From NCBI GenBank assembly GCA_019456255.1, contig VRUG01000005.1, forward strand, positions 62,001-126,000: a DNA stretch of 64,000 nt, read 5' to 3'. This stretch comes from Planctomycetota bacterium (lineage in GTDB: Bacteria; Planctomycetota; Phycisphaerae; Sedimentisphaerales; Anaerobacaceae). Below are positions 51,319 to 60,546 of the stretch, in pieces. Numbering within the stretch: the stretch's first letter is position 1; the number at the start of each line of letters is the position of its first letter. A program made the position numbers and the translations under genes. The notes under the pieces are model-generated. The model made no database searches. It saw only the letters and a list, made by a program, of their open reading frames with translations, and was not told where the DNA came from.

Positions 51319-51561
51319 ATGTGTTTGGCGATACCAGCGAGGATAGTTGAACTCGAAGGTGATAATGCGACGGTTGACGCTATGGGCAATAAGTTCCGGG
51401 CAAAGACGACATTACTCGCAGAGGTCAAGTTGGGTGATTTGGTTTTGGTTCATGCCGGTTTTGCGATATCACTTGTTGATGAAGAGGAAGGTAGGAAGAT
51501 ATGGCAGCTTCTTGCTGAGATTAATGATTTTGAGAACACTTCAAACAGGGTTTCGGGGTAG
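51319..51561 (+). CDS. hypC: Hydrogenase maturation chaperone HypC
   Basis: 80 residues beginning MCLAIPARI; the essential Cys2 is present. GDLVLVHAGFAISLVDEEE is the conserved OB-fold region. It carries the Fe(CN)2CO unit with HypD. Follows hypF by 11 bp. Confidence 0.96.
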   Translation: MCLAIPARIVELEGDNATVDAMGNKFRAKTTLLAEVKLGDLVLVHAGFAISLVDEEEGRKIWQLLAEINDFENTSNRVSG

Positions 51562-51564
51562 TTT

Positions 51565-52644
51565 ATGCTTGAGAGAATTCATAAGGCGCAGGTGTTGATG
51601 GATAATACCTGTAAGGATTTTGGTCGTCAGATTAACATAATGGAAGTTTGCGGGACGCATACGGTTTCGATTTTCAGGAGCGGCATCAGGCCTACACTTC
51701 CCGATGGTCTAAAGCTTTTGTCCGGGCCTGGATGTCCGGTTTGTGTTACGGACCAGAGCTATATAGACATTATTTTGCAAATTGCTGACGACAAGGATTG
51801 TTTGATAGCGACTTACGGCGATATGATTAGGGTGCCGGGCAAGGGCGGCTCGCTTGAGAAGAAACAGCCCGGTAATAATATCAAGATTGTTTTGAGCAGT
51901 GAAGACGCGCTGCAATTAGCGAGAGAGAATCCGGATAAGACGGTTGTTTTTGTAGCGGTTGGCTTTGAGACGACGGCACCGGCGACGGCGGTTGCTGTCA
52001 AAGAGGCAGCAGCGGAGAATATCGAGAACTTCTGCGTTTTGAGCGGCCATAAGCTCGTCGTGCCCGCGATGCGATTACTGCTCGGCGAGAAGAACCATAA
52101 TATAGACGCTTTTTTGTGTCCAGGTCATGTCAGTGTGATAATTGGCTCGGGCGCTTATCTGGAAATTGCTGAGGAGTTTAATAGGCCCTGCGTTGTAGCT
52201 GGTTTTGAGCCTATGCAGATAATTGAAGGGTTGGCTGAAGTTTGCAGATTGCTGTCGCAGGAAAAGGCCCAGGTGACATCAATTTATTCAGCGGTGGTCA
52301 CCGAGAAGGGCAATCAGAAAGCTTTAGGAATAATTGACGAATGCTTCGAGGCCGCTGATGGTTATTGGCGGGGAATCGGAAAGATTGAAAAGAGTACATT
52401 GAAGCTTAGGGAAAAGTACAGCAAGTTCGATGCTTTTAAAAGATTCGGCATTACCGAGACACCGGTAGAGGATACGACAGGGTGTCGATGCGGCGAGGTG
52501 CTGTGCGGATTGATAGAACCGCAAGAGTGCGAGTTGTTTGGGGCCAGTTGCAGCCCTGAGAATCCGGTCGGGCCTTGTATGGTAAGTTCAGAGGGGACAT
52601 GTTCAGCGTGGTTTAAGTATGGGCGAAAGAAGAATCGTAGCTGA
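51565..52644 (+). CDS. hypD: Hydrogenase maturation protein HypD
   Basis: 359 residues. MEVCGTHTVSIFRSGIR, LLSGPGCPVCVT, VGFETTAPATA, LSGHKLVVPAM and the C-terminal cluster cysteines (CRCGEVLCG ... CELFGASCSPENPVGPCMVSSEGTC) are all present. It assembles the Fe(CN)2CO centre. Overlaps hypE by one base. Confidence 0.97.
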   Translation: MLERIHKAQVLMDNTCKDFGRQINIMEVCGTHTVSIFRSGIRPTLPDGLKLLSGPGCPVCVTDQSYIDIILQIADDKDCLIATYGDMIRVPGKGGSLEKKQPGNNIKIVLSSEDALQLARENPDKTVVFVAVGFETTAPATAVAVKEAAAENIENFCVLSGHKLVVPAMRLLLGEKNHNIDAFLCPGHVSVIIGSGAYLEIAEEFNRPCVVAGFEPMQIIEGLAEVCRLLSQEKAQVTSIYSAVVTEKGNQKALGIIDECFEAADGYWRGIGKIEKSTLKLREKYSKFDAFKRFGITETPVEDTTGCRCGEVLCGLIEPQECELFGASCSPENPVGPCMVSSEGTCSAWFKYGRKKNRS

Positions 52645-53666
52645 TGACGGGAAAGCAAACCGATAAAATCTTACTTGCTCATGGCGGCGGGGGGCAGCTT
52701 AGTGACGACTTGATCCGCAAGGTGTTTTTGCCCAAGCTGGGAAATGACACTCTGGCAGAACTTGGCGATTCAGCGAAGTTGGATCTTGATAGCGGCTCGA
52801 TATGTTTTACCACCGACAGCTATGTCGTTAAGCCGTTGTTTTTTAATGGGGGCGATATCGGCAAGCTTGCGGTTTGCGGGACGATAAATGATTTGGCGGT
52901 AGCTGGTGCCAGACCTGCGGCGCTATCACTGGCGTTGATAATCGAGACGGGTTTTGAGATAGCATTATTGGAAAAGATTTTAGACAGCATTGCCGCTGAA
53001 GCTAAAAAGTGTAATGTCAATATTGTCACCGGCGATACCAAGACTGTTGAAGTCGGTGCCGTCGATGGGATTTTCATAAATACCGCCGGGGTAGGTGTTC
53101 GCCTTGAAGGTGTGGAACTGGGCATGGATAAAATCGCCGTCGGGGATAAGGTTATCATTAATGGCACAATAGGCGACCATGGGATGACGATTATCTCGGC
53201 GCGGGAGGATATACAATTTCAATCAGAGCTTAAAAGTGATTGCGCATCGTTGGCAGGGCTTACCTGTCAATTGCTGGAGACGGTTGAAGGGATAAAATTT
53301 ATGCGTGACCCGACTCGCGGCGGGTTAGCGGTGACACTTAACGATGTTGCCAGGGCAAGCGGCTTTAGTGTTGAAATAAACGAAAATGATTTACCGATTG
53401 ATCCCATGGTCCAGGCAGCGGCTGATGTGCTTGGATTCGATATACTTAATATTGCTAACGAGGGTAAATTTATCACGGTGGTTTCAGCTGATAAAGCTGA
53501 GCAGTGTCTGAAGATTTGCCAAAGTCACCCTCTGGGAAAAGACGCGAATATCATCGGCGAAATTGTTGAAACTACGGATGTGCCGATGGTAGAGCTTAAA
53601 ACGAAAATCGGCGGCAAGAGAATTGTGCAGATGCCTTACGGTCGCGAATTGCCGAGGATATGCTGA
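52644..53666 (+). CDS. hypE: Hydrogenase maturation protein HypE
   Basis: 340 residues of the PurM/ThiL-type ATPase fold (LAHGGGGQLSDDLI, TTDSYVVKPLFFNGGDIGKLAVCGTINDLAVAGA, MRDPTRGGLAVTLNDVA). The protein ends RELPRIC, keeping the C-terminal Cys that is carbamoylated by HypF and dehydrated to thiocyanate. The stop overlaps the hypA start. Confidence 0.97.
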   Translation: MTGKQTDKILLAHGGGGQLSDDLIRKVFLPKLGNDTLAELGDSAKLDLDSGSICFTTDSYVVKPLFFNGGDIGKLAVCGTINDLAVAGARPAALSLALIIETGFEIALLEKILDSIAAEAKKCNVNIVTGDTKTVEVGAVDGIFINTAGVGVRLEGVELGMDKIAVGDKVIINGTIGDHGMTIISAREDIQFQSELKSDCASLAGLTCQLLETVEGIKFMRDPTRGGLAVTLNDVARASGFSVEINENDLPIDPMVQAAADVLGFDILNIANEGKFITVVSADKAEQCLKICQSHPLGKDANIIGEIVETTDVPMVELKTKIGGKRIVQMPYGRELPRIC

Positions 53667-54010
53667 TGCACGAGACGATGGTGGCCCAATCTTTGTTTGA
53701 GGTTATTCTGGCTGAATCGCGAAAGCAAAATGCCAGACCGGTTTCTGCTAAAATTTCCTGTGGTGCGTTCGACGCTGTCAATGATGAGGTGCTCAGTTTT
53801 GCCTTTGATGCGATTGCCAAGGATACCGCTTGCGAGGGCATGAAGCTGGAAATTGAGCATAAGCCGTTAAAGGGGCATTGTAAAAGCTGTGATAAGATTT
53901 TTGAATTTGAACTTTCATCGCCAAAGTGCTCTGATTGCGGCGGTGATTTTGAGATATTGCCGGATGAGCCTTTGCTGCTTGAGACGGTAGCTTTTGAATC
54001 GGAGGATTAA
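53666..54010 (+). CDS. hypA: Hydrogenase nickel-incorporation protein HypA
   Basis: 114 residues. The correct start is the ATG at 53666, overlapping the hypE stop, because it gives MHE with the nickel-binding His2; an upstream ATG at 53660 would bury it. The zinc site is CKSCDK ... CSDCGG. HypA delivers nickel to the hydrogenase large subunit with HypB. Confidence 0.93.
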   Translation: MHETMVAQSLFEVILAESRKQNARPVSAKISCGAFDAVNDEVLSFAFDAIAKDTACEGMKLEIEHKPLKGHCKSCDKIFEFELSSPKCSDCGGDFEILPDEPLLLETVAFESED

Positions 54011-54682
54011 ATGTATAACGTTGATATTGGGAAAAAAATCCTAAGTGCTAACGAAGAATTTGCTCTGAAGAACAGGCATTTTTTAGCGGAAAAGAAAAAG
54101 CTGTGCCTCAATATGATATCCTCGCCGGGTTCGGGTAAGACTACGATTTTGGCAAGGACGGTAACTGAATTAAAAGGCAGGCTTAAAATAGGGGTTATCG
54201 AGGGCGATATTCAAACTGAAATAGATGCTAAGCGAATCAGGGCCGCTGGAGCCGTTGCTGTCCAGATCGAGACAGGCGGTTCGTGTCATCTTTCCGCGGC
54301 CCAGGTGAGCGGTGTCCTTGAGAAGTTTCCGGTAGACGAAGTGGATGTGATAATTATAGAGAACGTTGGTAATCTGGTTTGCCCATCGGCTTTTGAGATT
54401 GGTGAGAGCGGCAAGATAGCGGTTCTCAGTGTAGCTGAAGGTGATGACAAACCTATAAAGTATCCCGCACTTTTTGCCAAAGCCAAAGTGCTTCTAATAA
54501 ATAAAACGGATATGCTTGCCAAAGGAGCGAGTGAAGATTTTGATATCGAACGTGTTAAAGCAGATGCTTACAAACTCAATAAAGATATTGAGATTTTTCC
54601 TGTGTCAGCTAAGACAGGCGATGGAATGTCACAGTGGTGCGATTGGTTGGTCAATGCGGTCGAAAAATTAAAATCAGACTAA
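54011..54682 (+). CDS. hypB: Hydrogenase nickel-incorporation GTPase HypB
   Basis: 223 residues. SIMIBI GTPase: SSPGSGKTT P-loop, VIEGDIQTEIDAKRI, QIETGGSCHLSAAQV, IENVGNLVCPSAF and LLINKTDML. The N-terminal CxxCGC motif and His-rich nickel store of some HypB proteins are absent. It immediately follows hypA and is 3 bp from the convergent nadD. Confidence 0.96.
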   Translation: MYNVDIGKKILSANEEFALKNRHFLAEKKKLCLNMISSPGSGKTTILARTVTELKGRLKIGVIEGDIQTEIDAKRIRAAGAVAVQIETGGSCHLSAAQVSGVLEKFPVDEVDVIIIENVGNLVCPSAFEIGESGKIAVLSVAEGDDKPIKYPALFAKAKVLLINKTDMLAKGASEDFDIERVKADAYKLNKDIEIFPVSAKTGDGMSQWCDWLVNAVEKLKSD

Positions 54683-54685
54683 CAC

Positions 54686-55303
54686 TCACCGATAGAGATT
54701 GTGCTGCTTGATATACTCAGCGACGGCGGGGCAGAGCATGTCAGTTACATCTTCGCTGGCAGTTAATTTTTTTCTTACCAGCGTACTGCTGATATTGATG
54801 AGGGGAGTTTCAATAACATTTTGCTTTAGCTTGCCGATGCGGGTTTGGTCCAGAGTGTCAGTAAGTTTTTCAAAGTCTGGCTTCTCAAATCCGGCTCGGT
54901 ACATCACGCACAGATTGCACCTGTCAATTAGCTCATCGATTTGGTACCAGTGCGGAAGTTCATCAAGACAGTCAGCACCAATTAGCCAGTATAGCGAGGC
55001 ATCGGGACCAAGGGTTTCCTGGAAATATTTTATTGTCTCTAAGGTATAGCTTGGTTGGGTTTTTTTTAATTCACAATCACTGACGCTGAACTTATTATTG
55101 TCGGCAATTGCAAGCGATATCATTTCGACTCTCGCATTATCACTTGCTTTGGGTGATATTTTTTTTAAAGGAGACTGTTTTGCTGGTATGAAAATGATTT
55201 TTTCCGCACCTATAACCTGCAGTGCATGCATAGCGACAGCTGTATGACCGATATGAATTGGGTCAAATGTTCCACCGAACAGAATTGTGTTTTTCTTAGC
55301 CAT
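54686..55303 (-). CDS. nadD: Nicotinate-nucleotide adenylyltransferase
   Basis: 205 residues. Nucleotidyltransferase motifs LFGGTFDPIHIGH (HxGH) and ISSTLVRKKL (ISxTxxR) are intact; LIGADCLDELPHWYQ is the mid-domain signature. It forms nicotinate adenine dinucleotide for NAD synthesis. The gene stands alone, convergent with hypB, with a long AT-rich upstream region. Confidence 0.95.
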   Translation of the reverse strand: MAKKNTILFGGTFDPIHIGHTAVAMHALQVIGAEKIIFIPAKQSPLKKISPKASDNARVEMISLAIADNNKFSVSDCELKKTQPSYTLETIKYFQETLGPDASLYWLIGADCLDELPHWYQIDELIDRCNLCVMYRAGFEKPDFEKLTDTLDQTRIGKLKQNVIETPLINISSTLVRKKLTASEDVTDMLCPAVAEYIKQHNLYR

Positions 55304-55807
55304 ATAACAATTAACAAGTAAATTGTTTGTTTTTTTTTAAAAAAGCCAAATTTTTTTAATTTTTTTTTAAGTTCCGAAAAACCATTTTAGAACAGCGATA
55401 ATTTACACAAAACGTGTTAACCATGATTCTGATTTTACTTTTTTTTAATAGCTTAAGTCAATCTTATAACACAAATAATTTTTTCTCTTTACAAGCAACT
55501 GTTGTTAAATAGGCCATTGAGTTAAATAAAACGCGTTTATAAAAAAAAGACAATAAGATGGCTATCAAGGTTAAAATTACAATTCCACAGTTATTTAAAG
55601 TTGTTTAGATGGAATTTGCTAATGAAAGGTAGATGGCATTGTTTGTTTTGCCTGTATGAGAGGTTGTTGTTGGTGTTGTTTGTGGCGTTAATTATAAAAA
55701 AAACGTGAAGTATTCTTAAACTTTTGGACGATAAAATGTTTAAATACGCGTTGTAACTATTTATTTAGTTTGAACGTGAAAATTAATTCAGCTGAAAGGA
55801 GCAATAG
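55304..55807. other. AT-rich intergenic region
   Basis: 504 bp with long T and A runs (for example 55321-55370) and no gene I can support. It separates nadD from the divergent lysine-repeat gene. No DnaA box cluster or clear promoter pair was seen. Confidence 0.5.
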
Positions 55808-55975
55808 ATGGCAAAGAAAAGAAAAGCTGCTAAAAAGAAAGTAGCGAAGAAGAAAGTAGCGAAGAAGAAAGTAACAAAGAAGAAAGCCAAGAAGAAAGCC
55901 AAGAAGAAAGCCAAGAAGAAAGCCAAGAAGAAAGCTAAAAAGAAAGCTAAGAAAAAAGCCAAAAAGAGAAAATAA
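55808..55975 (+). CDS. Lysine-repeat basic protein, histone-H1-tail-like
   Basis: 55 residues, start ATG with AAAGGAG 7 bases upstream and a strong terminator after the stop, so it is a real gene. The sequence starts MAKKRKAAKKKV and is then almost only KKKA or KKKV units, ending KKRK; about 70% Lys. Such tails occur in eukaryotic H1, in chlamydial Hc proteins and in AlgP-like proteins, where they bind DNA or RNA without specificity. Here the tail stands alone with no folded domain. A role in nucleoid or RNA binding is inferred from composition only. Confidence 0.85.
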   Translation: MAKKRKAAKKKVAKKKVAKKKVTKKKAKKKAKKKAKKKAKKKAKKKAKKKAKKRK

Positions 55976-56000
55976 TGCAGCAACTTAAGTAGGCTTTGTA

Positions 56001-56035
56001 GAGGCTCCTTTGTTAAGAAGGGGCCTCTTTTTTTT
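56001..56035 (+). terminator. Rho-independent terminator of the lysine-repeat gene
   Basis: Stem GAGGCTCCTT/AAGGGGCCTC (10 pairs, one T-G), 7-base loop, then eight T. Confidence 0.9.
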
Positions 56036-56087
56036 GACATCTTGTCATGGGTCTGAATTTGGGGTTTCATGGCCCGGTCTGTTTTCC

Positions 56088-56115
56088 TTGCAATTGACTT
56101 GCGATTCTTTATACT
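56088..56115 (+). promoter_or_regulatory. Candidate lysA promoter
   Basis: TTGCAA (56088-56093), 16 bp, TATACT (56110-56115). The same hexamers and spacer occur before accB (59385-59412, minus strand). Confidence 0.5.
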
Positions 56116-56180
56116 GGTCTGGCTAAGTTTAGTGATGTTTATGTTTTCACAGAGACCATAGGGCCAGAAAGAGTGAATGT

Positions 56181-57464
56181 ATGGATAGTTTTAGCTACAA
56201 AAAAGGTCAGTTATTCGCTGAAGAAGTTGCGGTTTCCCTGATTGCAGCCGAGGTTGGTACGCCGGTTTATATTTACAGTAAGGCGACTTTTCTGAGTCAT
56301 TTAGCAAAGATTCAGGAGGCTTTTGCCCAACTCGACACGACAATCTGTTATTCGATCAAGGCTTGCAGTAATGTCAATATCCTCAAGTTTATGGCTGATG
56401 CCGGAAGTGGTTTTGATATAGTCAGCGGCGGTGAATTGTACCGCGCTTTACAGGCGGGAGCTGATGCGTCAAAAATTGTTTTTGCCGGTGTTGGAAAAAC
56501 CGATAAAGAAATCCTCGAAGCTTTGCAGGCAGGCATCGGTTATTTCAATATTGAATCTGAGCAGGAGCTTGCAAATCTAATCACCCTTGCCGAGCAGAGC
56601 GGCACGGTAACCAAAGCTGCTCTGCGTGTTAATCCTGATGTTGATTACAAAACTCACGCTTATATAACAACTGGAACAAAAGAAACAAAATTCGGCGTTG
56701 ATATAGAGCGTGCACGGAAGGTCTTCGCTGATTACGGAGACAATAAAAGCGTAAAACTCTGTGCGATTCATGTGCATTTAGGTTCGAGCGGCAAAACCAT
56801 TGACCCGTACTGCGAAGCTGTAGAAAAAATATTGCCGTTAGTCGAGCAGCTTCGTGCCGAGGGACATACAGTGGATGCGTTGGACCTTGGCGGAGGCTTT
56901 GGAGCTGACTATGAAAGTGATACAGTTCCTTCTGCATCGGATTATGCATCAGGGATCGTGCCTTTATTGAAAGACAAGGGGCTCAAACTCATCCTTGAGC
57001 CTGGCAAAAGTATATGTGCCAATGCCGGTATAATGGTGGCGCGGGTTTTGTTTACCAAGCAAGGCGGCAGTAAGAAATTCGCGATAATTGATGCGGGTAT
57101 GAATGATCTGATCAGGCCTGCACTGTACGGGGCATTTCACTTTATTTGGCCTGTGCAGGTGGAGGAAAACTTAGTGCCTGATAGGCGAAGTGAAGACTTG
57201 CAATTGGACGGTACCGAGGTAATTGATATTGTCGGGCCTGTTTGCGAGAGCGGTGATTTTCTGGCCAGGGACCGAAGTATACCTGCTGTCAAACGGGCAG
57301 ATTTGCTCGCGGTCTTTTCTGCGGGGGCTTATGGCTTTAGCATGAGCAGCAATTACAACTCCAGATGCCGACCGGCCCAGGTGCTTGTCGATGGCAGCGA
57401 CTTTGAAGTGATTAGAGAACGTGAAAGCTACGAAGATTTGACGGCAAAGGAAAAGGACATCTAA
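56181..57464 (+). CDS. lysA: Diaminopimelate decarboxylase
   Basis: 427 residues. Fold type III PLP enzyme: the cofactor lysine is in CYSIKACSNVNIL; HVHLGSSG, LDLGGGFGADYE, LEPGKSICANAG and GPVCESGDFL match LysA. It makes lysine from meso-diaminopimelate. It converges with accC, only 12 bp between stops. Confidence 0.95.
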   Translation: MDSFSYKKGQLFAEEVAVSLIAAEVGTPVYIYSKATFLSHLAKIQEAFAQLDTTICYSIKACSNVNILKFMADAGSGFDIVSGGELYRALQAGADASKIVFAGVGKTDKEILEALQAGIGYFNIESEQELANLITLAEQSGTVTKAALRVNPDVDYKTHAYITTGTKETKFGVDIERARKVFADYGDNKSVKLCAIHVHLGSSGKTIDPYCEAVEKILPLVEQLRAEGHTVDALDLGGGFGADYESDTVPSASDYASGIVPLLKDKGLKLILEPGKSICANAGIMVARVLFTKQGGSKKFAIIDAGMNDLIRPALYGAFHFIWPVQVEENLVPDRRSEDLQLDGTEVIDIVGPVCESGDFLARDRSIPAVKRADLLAVFSAGAYGFSMSSNYNSRCRPAQVLVDGSDFEVIRERESYEDLTAKEKDI

Positions 57465-57476
57465 AACGGATGCTGC

Positions 57477-58814
57477 TTAGAGGCTCTTCTCGACAAAGCT
57501 TGTGTCTATGTTGCCTTTGACGAAAAGATTGTGCGAGAGAATATCCAGGCACGCAGGTATCGTAGTTTTGATAGGCTCGATGACGAATTCTCCCAAAGCT
57601 CTTTTCATCGTGGCAATCGCCTCTTCCCTGGTGTCCTGATGTACGATTATCTTGCATACCATCGAGTCATAATTCGGCGAGACGGTGTATCCCTGATGTA
57701 CGTGAGTATCAATTCTTACGCCGGGTCCTCCAGGTGAGATATACTTTGTGATAGTTCCGGGTGACGGCGCGAAGTTATTGGCGGGGTCCTCTGCGTTAAT
57801 TCTGCATTCAATTGCGACGCCGGTGTGTTTGATGTCTTTTTGCTTAATTTTCAGTTCTTCACCGCTGGCGATATGCAGCTGTAATTTAATCAGGTCATGC
57901 CCTGTCACCATCTCAGTGACGGGATGTTCGACCTGTATGCGTGTGTTTACCTCGCAGAAGTAAAAATTCTGATCCTTATCCATGAGAAATTCTACAGTAG
58001 CGGCGTTTTCGTAGTCGGCTTCTTTGATAATTCTAAGCGCTGCCTCACAAAGTTCTTTGCGTTTTTTCTCGCTGAGCACCGGGCATGGCGATTCTTCAAT
58101 CATTTTCTGGTGTCTTCTCTGAATGCTGCAGTCTCTCTCGTAAAAATGTACAGCATTGCCTTTTTTGTCAGCCATGATCTGCACCTCAACGTGCCTTGGG
58201 TCGACTATGTATTTTTCCAGAAACACTCTTGAGTCGCCGAATGCGACTTCTGCTTCGCTTTGAGCGGCGTTGAAGCCTGAGCGGAAGCTGATATCATTGT
58301 GTGCGACTCTCATCCCGCGTCCGCCTCCACCTGCGACAGCTTTTATTATAACTGGATATCCGATTTTATTTGCTAATTTCAATGCCTCAGCTTCGTTGTC
58401 AAGAATGCCCTCTGAACCGGGAGAAACAGGAACACCAGCTTTTTTTGCTAATTTTCGTGCCTCGATCTTATCGCCAAGCAGCCTCATGGCCTCTACCGAC
58501 GGGCCTATGAAAGCAATACCGCAGTCGTGACATATCTGGGCAAAATTTGCATTTTCCGCCAAAAAGCCGTAACCGGGATGAATCGCTTCGACATCAGTAA
58601 TCTCGGCGGTGCTTATGATTCGTGAGATGTTTAGATAGCTTTCGGCAGGGCTTGCAGGACCTATGCAAACAGCTTCGTCTGCAAGTTTCAGGTATGGAGC
58701 GTCCCTGTCGGCTTCGGAATAAACTACTACCGCTTCGACATTGAGTTCGTGACAAGCGCGGATAATGCGAAGAGCTATCTCACCGCGATTTGCTATTAGG
58801 ATTTTTGAAAACAT
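57477..58814 (-). CDS. accC: Acetyl-CoA carboxylase, biotin carboxylase subunit
   Basis: 445 residues from the ATG at 58814 ([18 protein letters not shown]); the frame is open further upstream to 58913 but would overlap accB. ATP-grasp motifs are visible: [47 protein letters not shown] and [20 protein letters not shown]. It carboxylates biotin on AccB, the gene 64 bp upstream. The carboxyltransferase subunits (accA, accD) are not in the window. Confidence 0.96.
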   Translation of the reverse strand: MFSKILIANRGEIALRIIRACHELNVEAVVVYSEADRDAPYLKLADEAVCIGPASPAESYLNISRIISTAEITDVEAIHPGYGFLAENANFAQICHDCGIAFIGPSVEAMRLLGDKIEARKLAKKAGVPVSPGSEGILDNEAEALKLANKIGYPVIIKAVAGGGGRGMRVAHNDISFRSGFNAAQSEAEVAFGDSRVFLEKYIVDPRHVEVQIMADKKGNAVHFYERDCSIQRRHQKMIEESPCPVLSEKKRKELCEAALRIIKEADYENAATVEFLMDKDQNFYFCEVNTRIQVEHPVTEMVTGHDLIKLQLHIASGEELKIKQKDIKHTGVAIECRINAEDPANNFAPSPGTITKYISPGGPGVRIDTHVHQGYTVSPNYDSMVCKIIVHQDTREEAIATMKRALGEFVIEPIKTTIPACLDILSHNLFVKGNIDTSFVEKSL

Positions 58815-58878
58815 ATTCTCGTATCTCGTCTTAAAAGTTTCATATCTCGATTTTTGTGTTTGATTCGCGAGATATATT

Positions 58879-59340
58879 TTAGTCTGGTTTGACCTTGAAA
58901 ATAGGCTGACCAAATTCGACAGCCTGTCCGTCAGTAACTAAGATTTCAACAATAGTACCGGTAGTTTCGGCTTTTATCTCATTCATAACTTTCATAGCTT
59001 CGATTATGCAGACGACAGTTTGCGGGCTGACGTGAAAGCCTGTCTCAACGAAACATCCGGAATCCGGACTTGATCTGGCATAGAAAGTTCCTACGATTGG
59101 TGAAGTGATTTCCGTTAAGCCGTCATCTTGCGCGGCGGAGTCTTTGGCCTGTGATTGCGCAGCATCTGAACCTGCCTGAGCAACCTGATTAGGCATTGTA
59201 GTTATTATTTGTTGAGGCTGGGAACGCTTTAGATGAATTTTGTCGTCGCCATGTTTGATTTCGAGCTCGGCCAGGTCGTTTTCCTTCATAATGTCAATGA
59301 GCTTTTTTATTCTTTGCAAATCCGTATCTTTTTGCGACAT
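58879..59340 (-). CDS. accB: Biotin carboxyl carrier protein of acetyl-CoA carboxylase
   Basis: 153 residues. An N-terminal segment ([29 protein letters not shown]) and a Gln/Ala-rich linker lead to the biotinyl domain with EAMKVMNEI, where the Lys carries biotin. GAAAGGAC precedes the ATG. It forms an operon with accC. Confidence 0.96.
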   Translation of the reverse strand: MSQKDTDLQRIKKLIDIMKENDLAELEIKHGDDKIHLKRSQPQQIITTMPNQVAQAGSDAAQSQAKDSAAQDDGLTEITSPIVGTFYARSSPDSGCFVETGFHVSPQTVVCIIEAMKVMNEIKAETTGTIVEILVTDGQAVEFGQPIFKVKPD

Positions 59341-59384
59341 TATCGCGTCCTTTCTTAATAGTTGCTCGGTTCATTAGCTAAATA

Positions 59385-59412
59385 AGTATATCCATGCGGG
59401 CTTTTATTGCAA
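59385..59412 (-). promoter_or_regulatory. Candidate accBC promoter
   Basis: Minus strand TTGCAA (59407-59412), 16 bp, TATACT (59385-59390), identical in hexamers and spacing to the lysA candidate. Confidence 0.5.
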
Positions 59413-59559
59413 GTAATTTCTGGGTGTTCTATGTCATCTGCCCGATGGCTGCGAGGTGTGCTAATTGCTTGTAGCAAAAGGGGTTAGACCGTAAAAACTT
59501 TGCTTATGGCAGGTAAAAACTTAGTTTGGCCAGGCTGTAACAGGAATCGAAAGGCTGAC

Positions 59560-60372
59560 TTAAAGGATTTCCAGAGCGACTGCGGTGATATCATCTTTCG
59601 GGTGCAGTTTGGCTTCCTGGTCCTTGATTAAGCTATTGAACATAGTCATCATCTTATCGACAGGATGATTTTTGATCTCACAAAATTCGTCTGTGAAGTT
59701 AAAGCCGGTTTGTTCGTCGAAAGCTCCGATTACAGGTTCTGCTCCATCGGAATAGAGGAATAATTTGTCACCCTTTTGAAGCTGAATAGTTTGCTGGATA
59801 TATTCAGTTTGCTCGAAAATCCCTAGTAATGAGCCCTGTATTTCCAATTGCTTCGGCGGCTCCTGGCCCCTTATGAGTATTGGATATGGGTGGCCCGCGC
59901 GAGAATAGGTAAGTTCCAATGTCTCGGTATTGAGCAGGCAATAGCAGCATGTCACGAACTGATGACCTGAGAGCTTCTGGGCAGTCATACGCAGATTCAA
60001 ATTTTTCATTACCTCAGCAGGTGAAAAAAGATGATAACTATTTCCGGTGGTTTCACGCATAACAAGTGCCTGCTTTAGAAAAATTGTAAGCAGTGCAGCA
60101 GGGACGCCGTGACCGACCACATCCGCTACATAAAAGCCTATATGCTGCTCATCGATGCGGGCGATGTCATAAATGTCGCCTGAAACCCATTCAGCTGGCA
60201 AAAATGTAGTTGCCCATCTGAGTCCCTCGCATTTCGGCAAATGCTTTGGCAGAAAGTCACGCTGAACCAGACCTGCCATACGAAGCTGTTCAGATAAATT
60301 GTCGGCAAGCTCTAATGCTTTGTGGATTTTTCTCCTTCTCTCATTAGCAGCTTTTAGGCCGGTCTTGATCAT
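59560..60372 (-). CDS. PP2C/SpoIIE-type serine phosphatase (RsbU-like)
   Basis: 270 residues. A short N-terminal helical region (residues 1-35, likely coiled coil) is followed by the PPM phosphatase: GLVQRDFLPKHLP, AEWVSGDIYDIARID, FYVADVVGHGVPAALL, RAGHPYPILIRG, LFLYSDGAEPV and HPKDDITAVALE. The Asp residues that hold the two metals are all visible. In other bacteria such enzymes dephosphorylate anti-sigma antagonists or act in two-component-like networks. No sensor domain or partner is encoded nearby. Confidence 0.9.
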   Translation of the reverse strand: MIKTGLKAANERRRKIHKALELADNLSEQLRMAGLVQRDFLPKHLPKCEGLRWATTFLPAEWVSGDIYDIARIDEQHIGFYVADVVGHGVPAALLTIFLKQALVMRETTGNSYHLFSPAEVMKNLNLRMTAQKLSGHQFVTCCYCLLNTETLELTYSRAGHPYPILIRGQEPPKQLEIQGSLLGIFEQTEYIQQTIQLQKGDKLFLYSDGAEPVIGAFDEQTGFNFTDEFCEIKNHPVDKMMTMFNSLIKDQEAKLHPKDDITAVALEIL

Positions 60373-60546
60373 CCGTATTCCTTTTGATTTTTTATAGGAC
60401 GTTCAGCAAAAAACGTGTTCCGTATTAGTATTTTCGGTTTGTAGAGGGGATATCCTTTGCGTTTTTTTGGTTTTTGTGCTGTTTATTTGTTAAAATTAAT
60501 TATTTGTGACAGGTGAGCCTGTTTTTGGTGTTTAGAAGGGGTAGTT

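Noticed and set aside
55304-55807. Replication origin
   Set aside because: AT-rich, but no DnaA box cluster and no dnaA/dnaN or par genes nearby.
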